From Pricia antarctica (GTDB taxonomy: Bacteria; Bacteroidota; Bacteroidia; Flavobacteriales; Flavobacteriaceae), in NCBI GenBank assembly GCA_011050085.1, contig DRGL01000015.1, positions 1 to 64,000 of the forward strand: a DNA stretch of 64,000 bases, given 5' to 3'. Positions 42,511 through 52,400 of this stretch are shown here, in pieces. The notes beneath the pieces were generated by a model, which saw nothing but the letters and a program-made list of their open reading frames with translations, ran no database searches and was not told where the DNA came from. How positions within the stretch are numbered: the first letter of the stretch is position 1; the number at the start of each line of letters is the position of its first letter. Made by a program: the position numbers and the translations under genes.

Positions 42511-44814
42511 ATGAGTCTAACAAAAAATATCCTTGCGATTTATGACAGTCAAGATAAAGATGTGCTACAGCATCTTTTAGCTCACTTACGCCCCTTGGAA
42601 AAGGACTTCCATATAGCTATTCTTAGTGATGATGCCATTCATCGTGGGCAGACATGGAAACACCAAAGTATATCACTATTAGACCATGCAGATGTATTTC
42701 TGCTTTTACTAAGCAATACTTTTATGCATTCTGAATTTATCAAACAAGATGAATTTAAAATGGTCATTGACAGTTATAAAGAGGGGAAGGCAACGGTTAT
42801 ACCCATACTTCTAGATGATTGCCCATGGGACGTCGAATTTACCTTCACCGACTATAATTTTAATTTTAAGGAACTACTGGTCTTCCGACAAGATGAAATG
42901 CAAATAGGCAATTGGGGCCCAAAGGACCAAGTTTATACACAAGTCGCCTATTATGTTAGGGGTTTACTTACTTCATCGACCAAAAAGAGGACTTTATTAG
43001 AACCTGTAACGACAGGAGTGAAGGCAATACCGGAAACAAGCAAAGAACAGCAAATTGCGATTGATTTTTTGGAAGAAAGAGAAGCAAACCATAAAGTCGA
43101 GTGGGAAAGAAAAGATAAAAAAGAAGCTGAAACAAAAAAAAGAGTCGAAGAAGATAATCAACTCAGAGATGAGGCTGAAGCCAAAGAAATAATTAGAAAG
43201 GCGAAGAGGCTAAGGCAAAAGGCCGAAATCCAAAAAAGAATTGTAAAAGAGAAAACACTTAAAGAAAAGGCGAAAAAAGATAGAACAATTGAAGAAGATG
43301 TCGAAACTAAAAGAGGAGTTCAAGAAGATATTCGGGGTAATGAATTAAAAAGAACCAAACCTGTAGTGGAGGAGAAAAAAGACGGCGAAACAACATTACC
43401 CCAAAGAGAGACGAAACGGGAAAAAGGATTTGGGGTAATAGTTGCGGCACCGAAAAAAACCACGAAAAAAAATAGCCTTGCACGATATAACTATAAATTT
43501 AAAACCGCAAAAACCGTCGAGGCCAAAAGAGTCTTACAAGAAAAATGCTTGAACAATGAAGAAGCAAAATCTAAAATAGCAGTAGCGAATAAAAGATCTG
43601 GCGAAATATTAGAATCCCTAAGAGAGACGGAACGGGAAAAAACCCTAGAGCAAATAGTTGCGGCGGCGAAAAAAAATAGCCTTGCACGATATAATTATCA
43701 ATTTAAAACCGCAAAAACCGTCGAGGCCAAAAGAGTAGTACAAGAAGAATGGCGGGGCGATGAAGAAGCAATAGCCAAAACGGCAGTAGCAAATAAAAGA
43801 CGTAGTAAACTAGCAAAATTCCAAAGGGCCTCGGAACGGGAAAAAAGACTAGCGAAAATAATTGCCGCACTCAAAATAAATCAATCTTCACTACAAAATT
43901 ATCAAGGTAAAAGCACAAAAGCAATCAATCAATTCTTCCAAGAAGCGAAAGCTAAAGTAGCAGTAGATGAAATAAGATATAGGGAAATAGTTTCGGTGTT
44001 AAAAAGAAGTCTCAAAAAAAATCTTTTCGTAGTACAGAATTATCAAGTCAAAAGTGCTAAAGCAATTAATCAATTCTTCAAAGAAACGAAAACCAAAGTA
44101 GCAGTAGATGAGATAAGATTTTGGGAAGTAGTTGCGGTGCTAAAAAGAGGCCTCAAGAGAAATAATTTTGTAATACAAAATTATCAAGTCAAAAGCGCTA
44201 CAGCAATTAATCAATTTTTGAAAGACGCGAAAGAGAAGATAAACTCAAGCAAAAAAGGAAGGGTTCATTCTGAATTATTAATCGCATGCCTTGTTGTTTT
44301 TGGAATATTGATTTACGTATTTACAGGAGATTCAGAAAAACAATCAAATAAACCGTTGGATATTGAGCAAGCAGAGGTAAATTCCGACGCTGTTGTCAAT
44401 ACTAAAACTAATACGGAGAATCAGGCTGCAGCTATCTTGAAATTAGGTATAGGAGATATGTATAAGGGCGGTATTATTTTTGCGATTGACTCTTCGAATA
44501 AAACGGGAAAAATCGCTTATATGGATGACGAAGGTCCAATGACATGGAATAACGCCATGACCATTCACGAGCAGATAGGTGAAGGATGGCGGTTACCCAC
44601 TCTGGATGAATTACGGCTTATGTACAAAAATATTGGACAGGGAGCGGATAATAGGGGTGAGTTTGCTGATGAATTATATTGGAGCGCAACGCCATTTGAT
44701 GATTACCAAGCTCGGCTTTTACGATTCAGTGATGGTAATGCCTCGTATCATTTCAACAGCGTAGGTACGTATCGAAAATTTCGAGTCCGGGCCATTCAAG
44801 ATTTCAAGCGATAG
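42511..44814 (+). CDS. TIR-domain membrane protein with coiled-coil repeats and DUF1566 C-terminus
   Basis: A 767-residue protein. Residues 1-150 form a TIR-type domain (TKNILAIYDSQDKDVLQHLL, LSDDAIHRGQTWKHQS, DVFLLLLSNTFMHSEFIKQDEFKMVI, VIPILLDDCPWD); Glu81 sits where the catalytic Glu of NADase TIRs is found. Residues 165-585 are Lys/Glu-rich coiled coil with two repeat families. One transmembrane helix (IACLVVFGILIYVF) lies near 590-605, then a DUF1566/Lcl-type domain (GIGDMYKGGIIFAID, EGWRLPTLDELRLMYKN, ELYWSATPFDDY) at 645-765. The predicted topology places the TIR inside and DUF1566 outside. It has no close neighbours. Function unknown: a signalling or defence receptor is possible, neither is proven. 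Confidence 0.8.
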   Translation: MSLTKNILAIYDSQDKDVLQHLLAHLRPLEKDFHIAILSDDAIHRGQTWKHQSISLLDHADVFLLLLSNTFMHSEFIKQDEFKMVIDSYKEGKATVIPILLDDCPWDVEFTFTDYNFNFKELLVFRQDEMQIGNWGPKDQVYTQVAYYVRGLLTSSTKKRTLLEPVTTGVKAIPETSKEQQIAIDFLEEREANHKVEWERKDKKEAETKKRVEEDNQLRDEAEAKEIIRKAKRLRQKAEIQKRIVKEKTLKEKAKKDRTIEEDVETKRGVQEDIRGNELKRTKPVVEEKKDGETTLPQRETKREKGFGVIVAAPKKTTKKNSLARYNYKFKTAKTVEAKRVLQEKCLNNEEAKSKIAVANKRSGEILESLRETEREKTLEQIVAAAKKNSLARYNYQFKTAKTVEAKRVVQEEWRGDEEAIAKTAVANKRRSKLAKFQRASEREKRLAKIIAALKINQSSLQNYQGKSTKAINQFFQEAKAKVAVDEIRYREIVSVLKRSLKKNLFVVQNYQVKSAKAINQFFKETKTKVAVDEIRFWEVVAVLKRGLKRNNFVIQNYQVKSATAINQFLKDAKEKINSSKKGRVHSELLIACLVVFGILIYVFTGDSEKQSNKPLDIEQAEVNSDAVVNTKTNTENQAAAILKLGIGDMYKGGIIFAIDSSNKTGKIAYMDDEGPMTWNNAMTIHEQIGEGWRLPTLDELRLMYKNIGQGADNRGEFADELYWSATPFDDYQARLLRFSDGNASYHFNSVGTYRKFRVRAIQDFKR
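43471..44260 (+). repeat. Two families of internal coding repeats in the TIR protein
   Basis: Family A: two 68-residue units (43471-43674, 43675-43878) opening NSLARYNY and sharing FKTAKTVEAKRV. Family B: units of 47 residues starting at 43879, 44020 and 44161 (the last incomplete), sharing NYQ-K-S--AINQF. The high DNA similarity suggests recent internal duplication. Confidence 0.8.
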
Positions 44815-45100
44815 CCGAGAGAACGTGAAAGAAAGAATTTTGTAAGGTTATAAACGCTTATCGAGAAAACTATCCCATTAATGAAGCTCACACTTCCGAT
44901 TTAAACTTGAATTTGCTATTCCTGCACTGTCCAGGGTTCAAAATTTCTGACCGATTTAGTGAACCCTAAAAAGTATACTGGTAAATACGAAACGTATCGA
45001 GTAACATAAAATCCCGGTAGCTATCACAGTTTTTTTCGTAGACTTTTTCCTATGAGGGAGGGTGATTGAGTTAATTTGGAAAGACCCATTTATATCGGTG
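44815..45100. other. 286-bp intergenic stretch, convergent genes
   Basis: Between the TIR and MltF-like genes. An 8-bp inverted repeat (44933-44940 with 44960-44967, 19-base loop) is too weak for a secure terminator. Confidence 0.4.
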
Positions 45101-46534
45101 CTATTGCTGAATAAAGTTCTTATAATGTTCATATCGCTCAAAAATTTGATTCACGTAATTATAAGGTTCAATGCCGTTTACATAACCATAGTTTACCGAT
45201 GGATGATTGAAGCTTTGAGGATAGCTTAAAGCCAACATCATTTCATTAACGTTGTCATCCCAAATATTTGCATTTAAATCATTCAATTTTGCGAGTTTGC
45301 GAGCATCCATGATATGGTAAAAGCCACTATTGTAGGCGCCCATCGTAAATTTGATACGTTGCACCGTATCTGTAATTTCCTCAAAATTCCCGTAGATACT
45401 TTTCAAATATTTGGAACCTGCATTAATATTGTCAATGGGTTCAGAACTGTTGGCAACACCTAATTCTTCCGCTGTACGTGGCATCAGTTGCATCAATCCC
45501 TGAGCACCCGTCCATGCGTTGGCCTCGGTGTCGAAACCAGACTCTTGATATACCAAAGAGGCCAATAAGCGCCAATCCCAACCTAGCGTCAGAGCATTTT
45601 GCTTGATAATTTCGTCATATTGGCTAATCTGATTGTTGGTAAGACTATAGAACTCACTGTTTACGCGCCGATTAAAATATCTTTTGTTCTGAAAGTATTT
45701 ATTGTAGATTACGTAATAGTCTGCTGTCTTTTTCTGACTTTTAATCCATTCGTTGATTTTTTCCAATAACACTCCGGAATCCTTATTAACTGCCCAAGCG
45801 ATACGTTGGGAAAAACTAACAGGAACGGATACGTCTAGAATAGGATAATAGGAAGCATTGATGGTAGCAAGATTTTTGTCCGCTATGGTATAATCTGTTT
45901 CTTCTTCGGCTACCATCTTTATTATTTCTGCAGTAGATGTTTTTCCCAATATGGTATCTATTTTAATGGTTCCCCCAATTTCCCTAGAGAGATTCTCAAG
46001 TCTTTCGAAATAGGAAGAATTATATCTTACCGATACGGTATCATCTATGAGCTGAATCGGGTCTTGTATTAAATTTTCCCTTATTTTATCTAGTGTCAAT
46101 TGACGCCAATTATCAGGTTTTCTTTGTACCAATACCTGATTGGTCAGGTAAAGATAATCGGTAAAGGCAACATTTTTCTTCCGATCGGAAGTAACGGCCA
46201 ACCCGTATGCCACGAGGTCGACATTTCCCTTGTTCAATTCTATCAACAAGGAATTTAGGTCTTCTGCTACGATAAGCTCGAGTTCTAGATTGAAATGAGT
46301 TGCCAGTCGTTGTAAAAGCTCGTATTCATAGCCCATTGGCCTTCCTTTGTACAAAAAGTAACTTGTGCTACTATAGGCAATTAACGCTTTTAATTTACCA
46401 TCCTCGAGTATATCCTCATAATCCCTTATAGTTGCGGTTACATTATCATAATCATCATTGGTCTTAGCGGAATTAGAATTACAGCCAATACATACTACAA
46501 GACCAATGCCAAGCAGGAAAAGTTTGTTATACAT
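45101..46534 (-). CDS. MltF-like membrane-bound lytic transglycosylase
   Basis: A 477-residue lipoprotein: signal MYNKLFLLGIGLVVCIGC with the lipid Cys at 15 or 18. Residues 45-270 form a periplasmic solute-binding domain (LKALIAYSSTSYFLYKGRPMGYEYELLQ, NKGNVDLVAYGLAVTSDRK), and 300-460 an SLT lysozyme-like domain with the catalytic Glu331 (LVYQESGFDTEANAWTGAQGLMQLMPRTAEELG in two pieces, and MGAYNSGFYHIMDA). This is the MltF two-domain design, which cleaves peptidoglycan glycan strands under control of bound muropeptide. Length and motifs are normal. Confidence 0.92.
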   Translation of the reverse strand: MYNKLFLLGIGLVVCIGCNSNSAKTNDDYDNVTATIRDYEDILEDGKLKALIAYSSTSYFLYKGRPMGYEYELLQRLATHFNLELELIVAEDLNSLLIELNKGNVDLVAYGLAVTSDRKKNVAFTDYLYLTNQVLVQRKPDNWRQLTLDKIRENLIQDPIQLIDDTVSVRYNSSYFERLENLSREIGGTIKIDTILGKTSTAEIIKMVAEEETDYTIADKNLATINASYYPILDVSVPVSFSQRIAWAVNKDSGVLLEKINEWIKSQKKTADYYVIYNKYFQNKRYFNRRVNSEFYSLTNNQISQYDEIIKQNALTLGWDWRLLASLVYQESGFDTEANAWTGAQGLMQLMPRTAEELGVANSSEPIDNINAGSKYLKSIYGNFEEITDTVQRIKFTMGAYNSGFYHIMDARKLAKLNDLNANIWDDNVNEMMLALSYPQSFNHPSVNYGYVNGIEPYNYVNQIFERYEHYKNFIQQ

Positions 46535-47030
46535 ATCTAGTCCAATTAGGTTAATAAAGGATTTTGTTGAATTTCTTTCCGCTGAAATTAAATCAATAGT
46601 TCAATGGAACTCACGGAGTTTCGTCTTTAAAAATTTAAGATTAATTTTCGTTCTTAACTATCCCATCACTACTTATAAGTGCTGATTAAATACTCATGGT
46701 TCACTTCGGGAATGCCCTAGCCTTTAAAACCAAAAGGGAGGACTATCAGCACCTATATGGCTCGGCATAAAGGCTAGAAGATACTAAAAAAAGAGGATAT
46801 CTTTTTTCGGATAATTAAACGGTTTTTTTCTTAGGGAAAAATTCCTTCTTTAAGCCATTTGAAGGAATGAATTTGGCTTTTAGGGCTTTATGGCAATAGT
46901 TATATGCGACTATACAAATCTGCCACTTCGGATAGAGTGAAAGACGTCATGGCAATCGGTTTTCACTTATAAAATATAGATGAGGAGGTCGGTGGTCTCC
47001 AATTTGGAGCGATTAATATACCTCTTTATA
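46535..47030. other. 496-bp gene-free stretch with structured segment
   Basis: No ORF. It contains two crossing inverted repeats (46679-46777) and an A/T hairpin (46787-46807), described separately. Confidence 0.5.
46679..46777. ncRNA. Possible structured RNA: two crossing inverted repeats
   Basis: Perfect 8-bp pair GTGCTGAT (46679-46686) with ATCAGCAC (46745-46752), and perfect 10-bp pair CTAGCCTTTA (46717-46726) with TAAAGGCTAG (46768-46777). The order A-B-A'-B' would make an H-type pseudoknot. An A/T hairpin (46787-46794 with 46800-46807) lies 10 bp further. The strand is unknown, and no known RNA family was recognised; chance cannot be excluded. Confidence 0.3.
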
Positions 47031-48257
47031 TTATAATGCGGCCCTTAGCCCCGTAATCAATTGATCGACTTCCTCAATACTAGTGTAATGCAAAAAAGAT
47101 ATGCGCAGCACCCCGGGAGGTCTAGGAATGCCCATATCTATAAATGGCCGTACTGCATAAAAATCACCTTTGCCTAACATCAATCTGTGTTCGGTAAGTT
47201 TTGTATAGACCTCATTAACGGTTTTGTGCCTGGGTATGATCGAGATTGTTGGCGCCCGGTCTTCCAATGTATGGGGACCGACAATCTGGACATCTTTACG
47301 GGATGTCAGAAAACTGAGCAATCGTTCTAAAAGCCCACGTTCATGCTCCCGGAACAGTTCATTTAATAGTCGATTTCTTTGACTAGGTGTAGCATCAGTA
47401 ACAAAATGATGTTTATAGACCGCATCAAAATAATCCAGTATGCCTTGTACGGCCCCTATCTGCGCATGATCGGGCCCTGCGGGTGTTATCATGTTCCTGG
47501 TAATTCCCTCCTTGAAAAAATGGGATTGATTTTCCATCTTTCCTATCAGTTTTTTGTTGACGAACATCAACCCCAAATGTGGACCGAATGTCTTGTACAA
47601 TGAAAAAAGATAAATATCCGCACCCAGTTCCCTCAGATCCGGAAAGCCGTGTGGGGCATACGCCACGCCGTCCACGATACAGATTGCCCCATGTTTGTGG
47701 GCTATTTCGCTTATTTCCTTAACGGGATTGATATGACCGATCACGTTCGAGCAATGAGGAAATGCCACCATTTTGGTTCGGTCGGAAATTAGCCCTTCCA
47801 AATCCTTTATATCCAAAAGACCGGTTTCCGAACCTACATGCCATTCTATAATTTTAATTCCGCGTTCCGATAATTTTCTCCATGCACCTGCATTGGCTTC
47901 ATGATCCTGACATGAAACGATGATCTCGTCGCCTTCTTTCCACATGGGGCGAAGGGCGTTTGCCAGTACATAAACATTTAGGGTGGTGGACGGACCGAAA
48001 TGAATTTCGGAAGCCTCTACGTTCAGGTACCCTGACATTCGCTCATAGGAAGCGTCCATGATTTCCCCGGCCAGCTTGGAGGCGGGATATGGATAATAGG
48101 GCTGAACCTTGTTCTTTACATAAAAGTCGGTCAGTCGATCTATAGACTGTTTACACGAATAGGACCCTCCAGCATTTTCAAAAAAGGCCCACCCCTTCAA
48201 AGAAGGTTCCGAAAAAGCGGGAAATTGTGATCGCACAAATTGCAAATCAAGTTTCAT
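47031..48257 (-). CDS. Class V aminotransferase, cysteine desulfurase-like
   Basis: A 408-residue PLP enzyme of the class V (fold type I) family, in the cysteine-desulfurase-like VC1184 branch. The start FENAGGSYSCKQSIDRLTDFY is diagnostic of that branch. PLP contacts are D196 (CIVDGVAYAPHG) and Lys222 (LFSLYKTFGPHLGLMFV). The Cys loop of true NifS/IscS proteins is not evident, so sulfur donation is doubtful; an aminotransferase or lyase role is as likely. It stands alone, upstream of an IS3 remnant. Confidence 0.85.
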   Translation of the reverse strand: MKLDLQFVRSQFPAFSEPSLKGWAFFENAGGSYSCKQSIDRLTDFYVKNKVQPYYPYPASKLAGEIMDASYERMSGYLNVEASEIHFGPSTTLNVYVLANALRPMWKEGDEIIVSCQDHEANAGAWRKLSERGIKIIEWHVGSETGLLDIKDLEGLISDRTKMVAFPHCSNVIGHINPVKEISEIAHKHGAICIVDGVAYAPHGFPDLRELGADIYLFSLYKTFGPHLGLMFVNKKLIGKMENQSHFFKEGITRNMITPAGPDHAQIGAVQGILDYFDAVYKHHFVTDATPSQRNRLLNELFREHERGLLERLLSFLTSRKDVQIVGPHTLEDRAPTISIIPRHKTVNEVYTKLTEHRLMLGKGDFYAVRPFIDMGIPRPPGVLRISFLHYTSIEEVDQLITGLRAAL

Positions 48258-48302
48258 ATATACATAGTTTACGATAACGATTACTGCTCCCTAGAAATTT
48301 GC

Positions 48303-48449
48303 TTAATGGGTGTCGTACTTCTTCTTCCAATTATAGAAAGTACCGGTACTGACACTATACTTGCGACAGGCTTCCACTACACCCAGTTCTTCCGAGGCCG
48401 AAAGTATTTCAAGCTTTTTTTTTAAACTCCATTTCTTGTATTTTATATC
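48303..48449 (-). mobile_element. IS3-family OrfA (HTH) remnant
   Basis: A reverse frame without a start codon encodes KYKKWSLKKKLEILSASEE, then LGVVEACRKYSVSTGTFYNW and KKKYDTH before TAA at 48305-48303. It is the helix-turn-helix part of IS3/IS150-type OrfA transposases. The rest of OrfA and OrfB are missing. Relic of an insertion next to the aminotransferase gene. Confidence 0.7.
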
Positions 48450-49376
48450 TCAAAGGTATATTTTGAAATCTGAAATATCACTCCGAACTATTAGGGGGCT
48501 AAACTATGGTACGGATACTTACATCAATGTTTTCATGCTAAATGGAAAAGAGAATAGTTTCTTAATCCAAAATATCTCAATTAAATCTACCTTCAACATC
48601 CAATTTATTATAGGGTAATCTGAATGAAAAATCATATTACTAGCATTTGAACATAAGTCATATTGAATATGAATTTCACATATTACTTCATTACTAGTCG
48701 TTCGTTTCAATCAAAGATAAAAAGGCAAAATTTCTTTGTTGAAAAGTTGCCTAATCGGTCAAGGATTGCTTCTAGAAAGCTCTTGTCATATTCCTAACGC
48801 AATCAAAGAATTTAAAAATAGTTCTTCTGGCCAAGTTAGTTTTGATATTTGCCTATAGCAAGTCAAAACTCAAATACTGCTATACTTGGCCGACAAATTA
48901 TATTCACCTTATATTTTATATATGTTTTATTATTAAAATAAATTAAGCAAATAAACTGGAATTAATTGCCACAAAATATTTAGTTCTTGCTAATCTTTTA
49001 ATTTCGAAATCTATCTAAAATAAGAAATCTGTTTTATTTAGAATGAGTCCACATAATATTCTTAATTTTTTGCGCTTTTTTAAACGCTGTAATGAAAATA
49101 GGTAATTGATAATTATCTTTTTTTTAGAATATTGGCATCTTTTTAAGAAATCAAAAAAAATAGGGTGTGGATTATATCTATCATTTTAACTAGATAACAC
49201 ATCACCACTGTTTAAATCCTAACATATTTTTATACCTACGCTAATTAAGTATCAAAACGATAGAAATCTTGTCTTTAGACTGTACTTCGTTTGTTTACCA
49301 ATATTCACATTTCTTTGACCTTGATTAATTTCTATTTAGGTTTGCCCAGCTTATTTGCAATTGCACTAATTACCGT

Positions 49377-49392
49377 TAGTAACCGGTTACTA
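49377..49392. promoter_or_regulatory. Perfect 16-bp palindrome, putative operator of the SusC operon
   Basis: TAGTAACC-GGTTACTA, a perfect inverted repeat without spacer, 90 bp ahead of the SusC start. The central CG and length resemble LacI/GntR-type operators. TATCCTTT overlaps its right end as a weak -7-like box, so a bound protein could block the promoter. No regulator gene is adjacent in the window. Confidence 0.5.
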
Positions 49393-49482
49393 TCCTTTAA
49401 AAACTAGCACCATATAGATTTTATCCAATCGCGGTAAATACTATTAGAGTGTAGGTATTAATAAAATCGCAAATAATGTTAT

Positions 49483-52400
49483 ATGAAACAACTATTACTT
49501 TTGTCAGTACTTTTCTTAGGCGCTTGTGTGAGCATTAATGCACAGGAAATTGATATTTCAGGTAACGTAACAGATGAAGATGGGCAGCCACTTCCAGGAG
49601 TCGACATTATAATCAAGAATACAATACGTGGTACTGTCTCGGATTTTGATGGTAATTACCAAATCATGGGCCCAAACGATGGAATACTCATGTTTTCGTC
49701 ACTCGGCTACGGATCAAAAGAGGTAGCCATAAACAACCAAAACACAATAGATATTATACTGGAAACCTCTGCAGAAAATCTATCGGAAGTAGTGGTGACC
49801 GCCTTGGGATTTGAAGAAAATGCCGACCAAATGGGCGCTACCAGTTCTAAGGTAGAGGGAGAATCCATTGCCCGGACTGGGGAAGCACAGCTAATTAATG
49901 GTATGTCTGGACGGGCTGCGGGTGTAAACATTACCCGCTCGGCTGGTGATCCGGGTGCCGGGTCATTCATCCAGATCCGCGGGGCCAATACCATTACCGG
50001 TAATTCACAGCCGCTGGTTATTGTCGATGGTATTCCTATTAGCAACAACTCTCAGGATGACTCTCCCAATGATGACGGAAATACTTCTGGCGGGGTGGTA
50101 CAGCAGTCGCGCCTGAATGATCTCAACCCCAATGACATTGCCTCTGTCCAAATCCTAAAAGGAGCCTCGGCCGCAGCTCTATGGGGTTCTCGCGCTGCCA
50201 ACGGCGTTATAATGATAACTACAAAAAAAGGTAAATTTGGAGAAAGGATGAATGTCTCCTTTCGTTCTTCATATTCCGTAGATAGGATTAATGTACTACA
50301 TCCTAAACAAAACAAATTCGGACAAGGTTTTGATGGCATCTATAGCCCTGATGCTTCCCAATCGTGGGGAGATAAAATAGCAAATCGTTCGGGCGGTGAA
50401 GATTTGGTTGATACTTCGGGTCCTTTCTTTGAAGGCTATATTACCGGTGACCGCTATTACACTATTCTAGAAAAGAATCAAAGAGATTTTTTGGATGACT
50501 CTAATTACGATCAGATTTTTTCTGATGGACATACCAGAGATAATTCCGTCAGCCTGAGTGGCGGAAGTGACGATTCTACCTTTTACTTCAGCCTTGGTCA
50601 TCTCGATCAGGAAGGAACCTACGAGGCAAATAGTAATTATAAACGAAGTACAATCCGCTTTAATACCGAAAAGCGCTTCAATGATATGGTAAAAATGACT
50701 ACCAATGCTTCTTATACTAGTAGTAGCTCTGATCGTGTACAACGTGGGAACAATACTTCAGGTACCATGCTTGCTTATTTGCGCAACCCACCCGATTTTA
50801 ATATTACCGATTATATCGGCAGTTATTTTCAAGATGCCAATGCCTCTCCATTGGAGAATAGGCAGCGATCGTATCGCCGCTATTTGGGGAGTACGGCCAC
50901 GCCAATATATAACAACCCTCTGTGGCCGTTATACAAACAGCAAAACACCTCTGATGTAAATCGAATTATCATTAGTTCAGAGTTAAAAATAATGCCGACC
51001 AACTGGTTTGACCTTACTACCCGAGTTGGAATTGATAGCTATACCGACCAGCGCGACAGCTTCTTTCCTGCCAACGAAGTACAAGGTGCCGGAAATGGTG
51101 CCTTTAGGGAACAGACTACACAAGAAAGAGAACTTAACCTAGATGTTATCGGGCGTTTTTCAAAAGATATCGGGGAGAATTTCACTAGTACACTTCTACT
51201 CGGTTTCAATATTAATGACCGAAAATATAACTATCTGGGAGCTGAAATCACTGGTTTTTTAGTTACAACTAATCCTCCTTATAGCTTTGATAACGCCGCT
51301 ACTGAGAATAAAGCGCCATTTAACTATCGAAGTAACGTTCGCACTTCACGCGGATACACCACATTAAATTTGACAGCATATGAGTCTATTTTTTTAAATC
51401 TTTCTTTAGCTGGAGAGTCTTCTTCTACTTTTGGAGAACAAACCAAAAGTACGTTCTACTATCCCGCAGCCGACATTGCTTGGCAGTTCTCGAACCTGAG
51501 CCCCTTTCAGGGATCTAAAATATTATCTTTTGGTAAGCTGAGAGCATCATATGGTACGGTAGGGGTACAACCACAACCTTATCGCACTGGTAATGATTTT
51601 GTCGCTGCTAGTTTTTCCAACTCTCCATGGGGAGATATACTGGACGGTGCGCAGTACGGTGAAGGTGCCTTTATTCAAAGTACTGAACAAGGTGATCCCT
51701 TGCTAAAACCGGAACGTAAAACAGAAATTGAACTGGGTACCGACCTTCGTTTCTTTAATAATAAGCTTAAGACTTCTTTTACCTATTATTACAATGAAGT
51801 AAATGACTTACTGGTACCTATTACATTGGCACCATCTATTGGTTTCGTAAGCAAGTACACCAATGCTGCCAAGTTAGAGAACCGGGGAATTGAGTTAGAC
51901 CTTAGTTTAAAAATCATTGACAACAAAAACTTTCAGCTTACTCCCTTTTTGAACTTCAACCGTAACCGAAACGTGGTACTTGACTTGGCAGGAACAGAAT
52001 CGGTGTACTTGGCCGGAATTCCTGACTTTGTCAGTTCACGTGCGGTAGAGGGATCTCAGGTGGGCGTGCTTTGGGGCGGAAGATATGCCCGAGATGAAGG
52101 CGGCTCTTTGGTGCTCGACGACAACGGCTTTCCTACTATCGACCCCAGTGATGGCGTAATAGGTGATCCTAATCCGGATTGGAGGGGAGGCGCCGGAATT
52201 AATGCCTCCTTCAAAAACTTCTCGTTGAATATTCTTTTCGAGACTTCTCAAGGAAACGATCTCTACAGTGGTACCCGCGGTGTCATGTATAACTTTGGAA
52301 CACACGCCGACAATGGAAATGAGGTTACGCTGACCGAAGACCTAGTTAACTATGCCGGTGAAACGATTCCTAGCGGAACTACTGTCCGAGGTAATATTGA

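Larger units (their letters stand above)
48258..49482. other. 1225-bp stretch with an IS remnant and an operator
   Basis: Long AT-rich region with no intact gene. It holds an IS3 OrfA-like remnant at 48303-48449 and a perfect palindrome at 49377-49392. Between 48500 and 49300 nothing else is supported. Confidence 0.5.

Noticed and set aside
42511-44814. Calling the TIR protein a known antiphage system
   Set aside because: No second gene of a described TIR-based system is adjacent, and the catalytic role of Glu81 is untested.
44933-44967. 8-bp inverted repeat as terminator between the TIR and MltF-like genes
   Set aside because: The loop of 19 bases is long and no U-tract follows on either strand.
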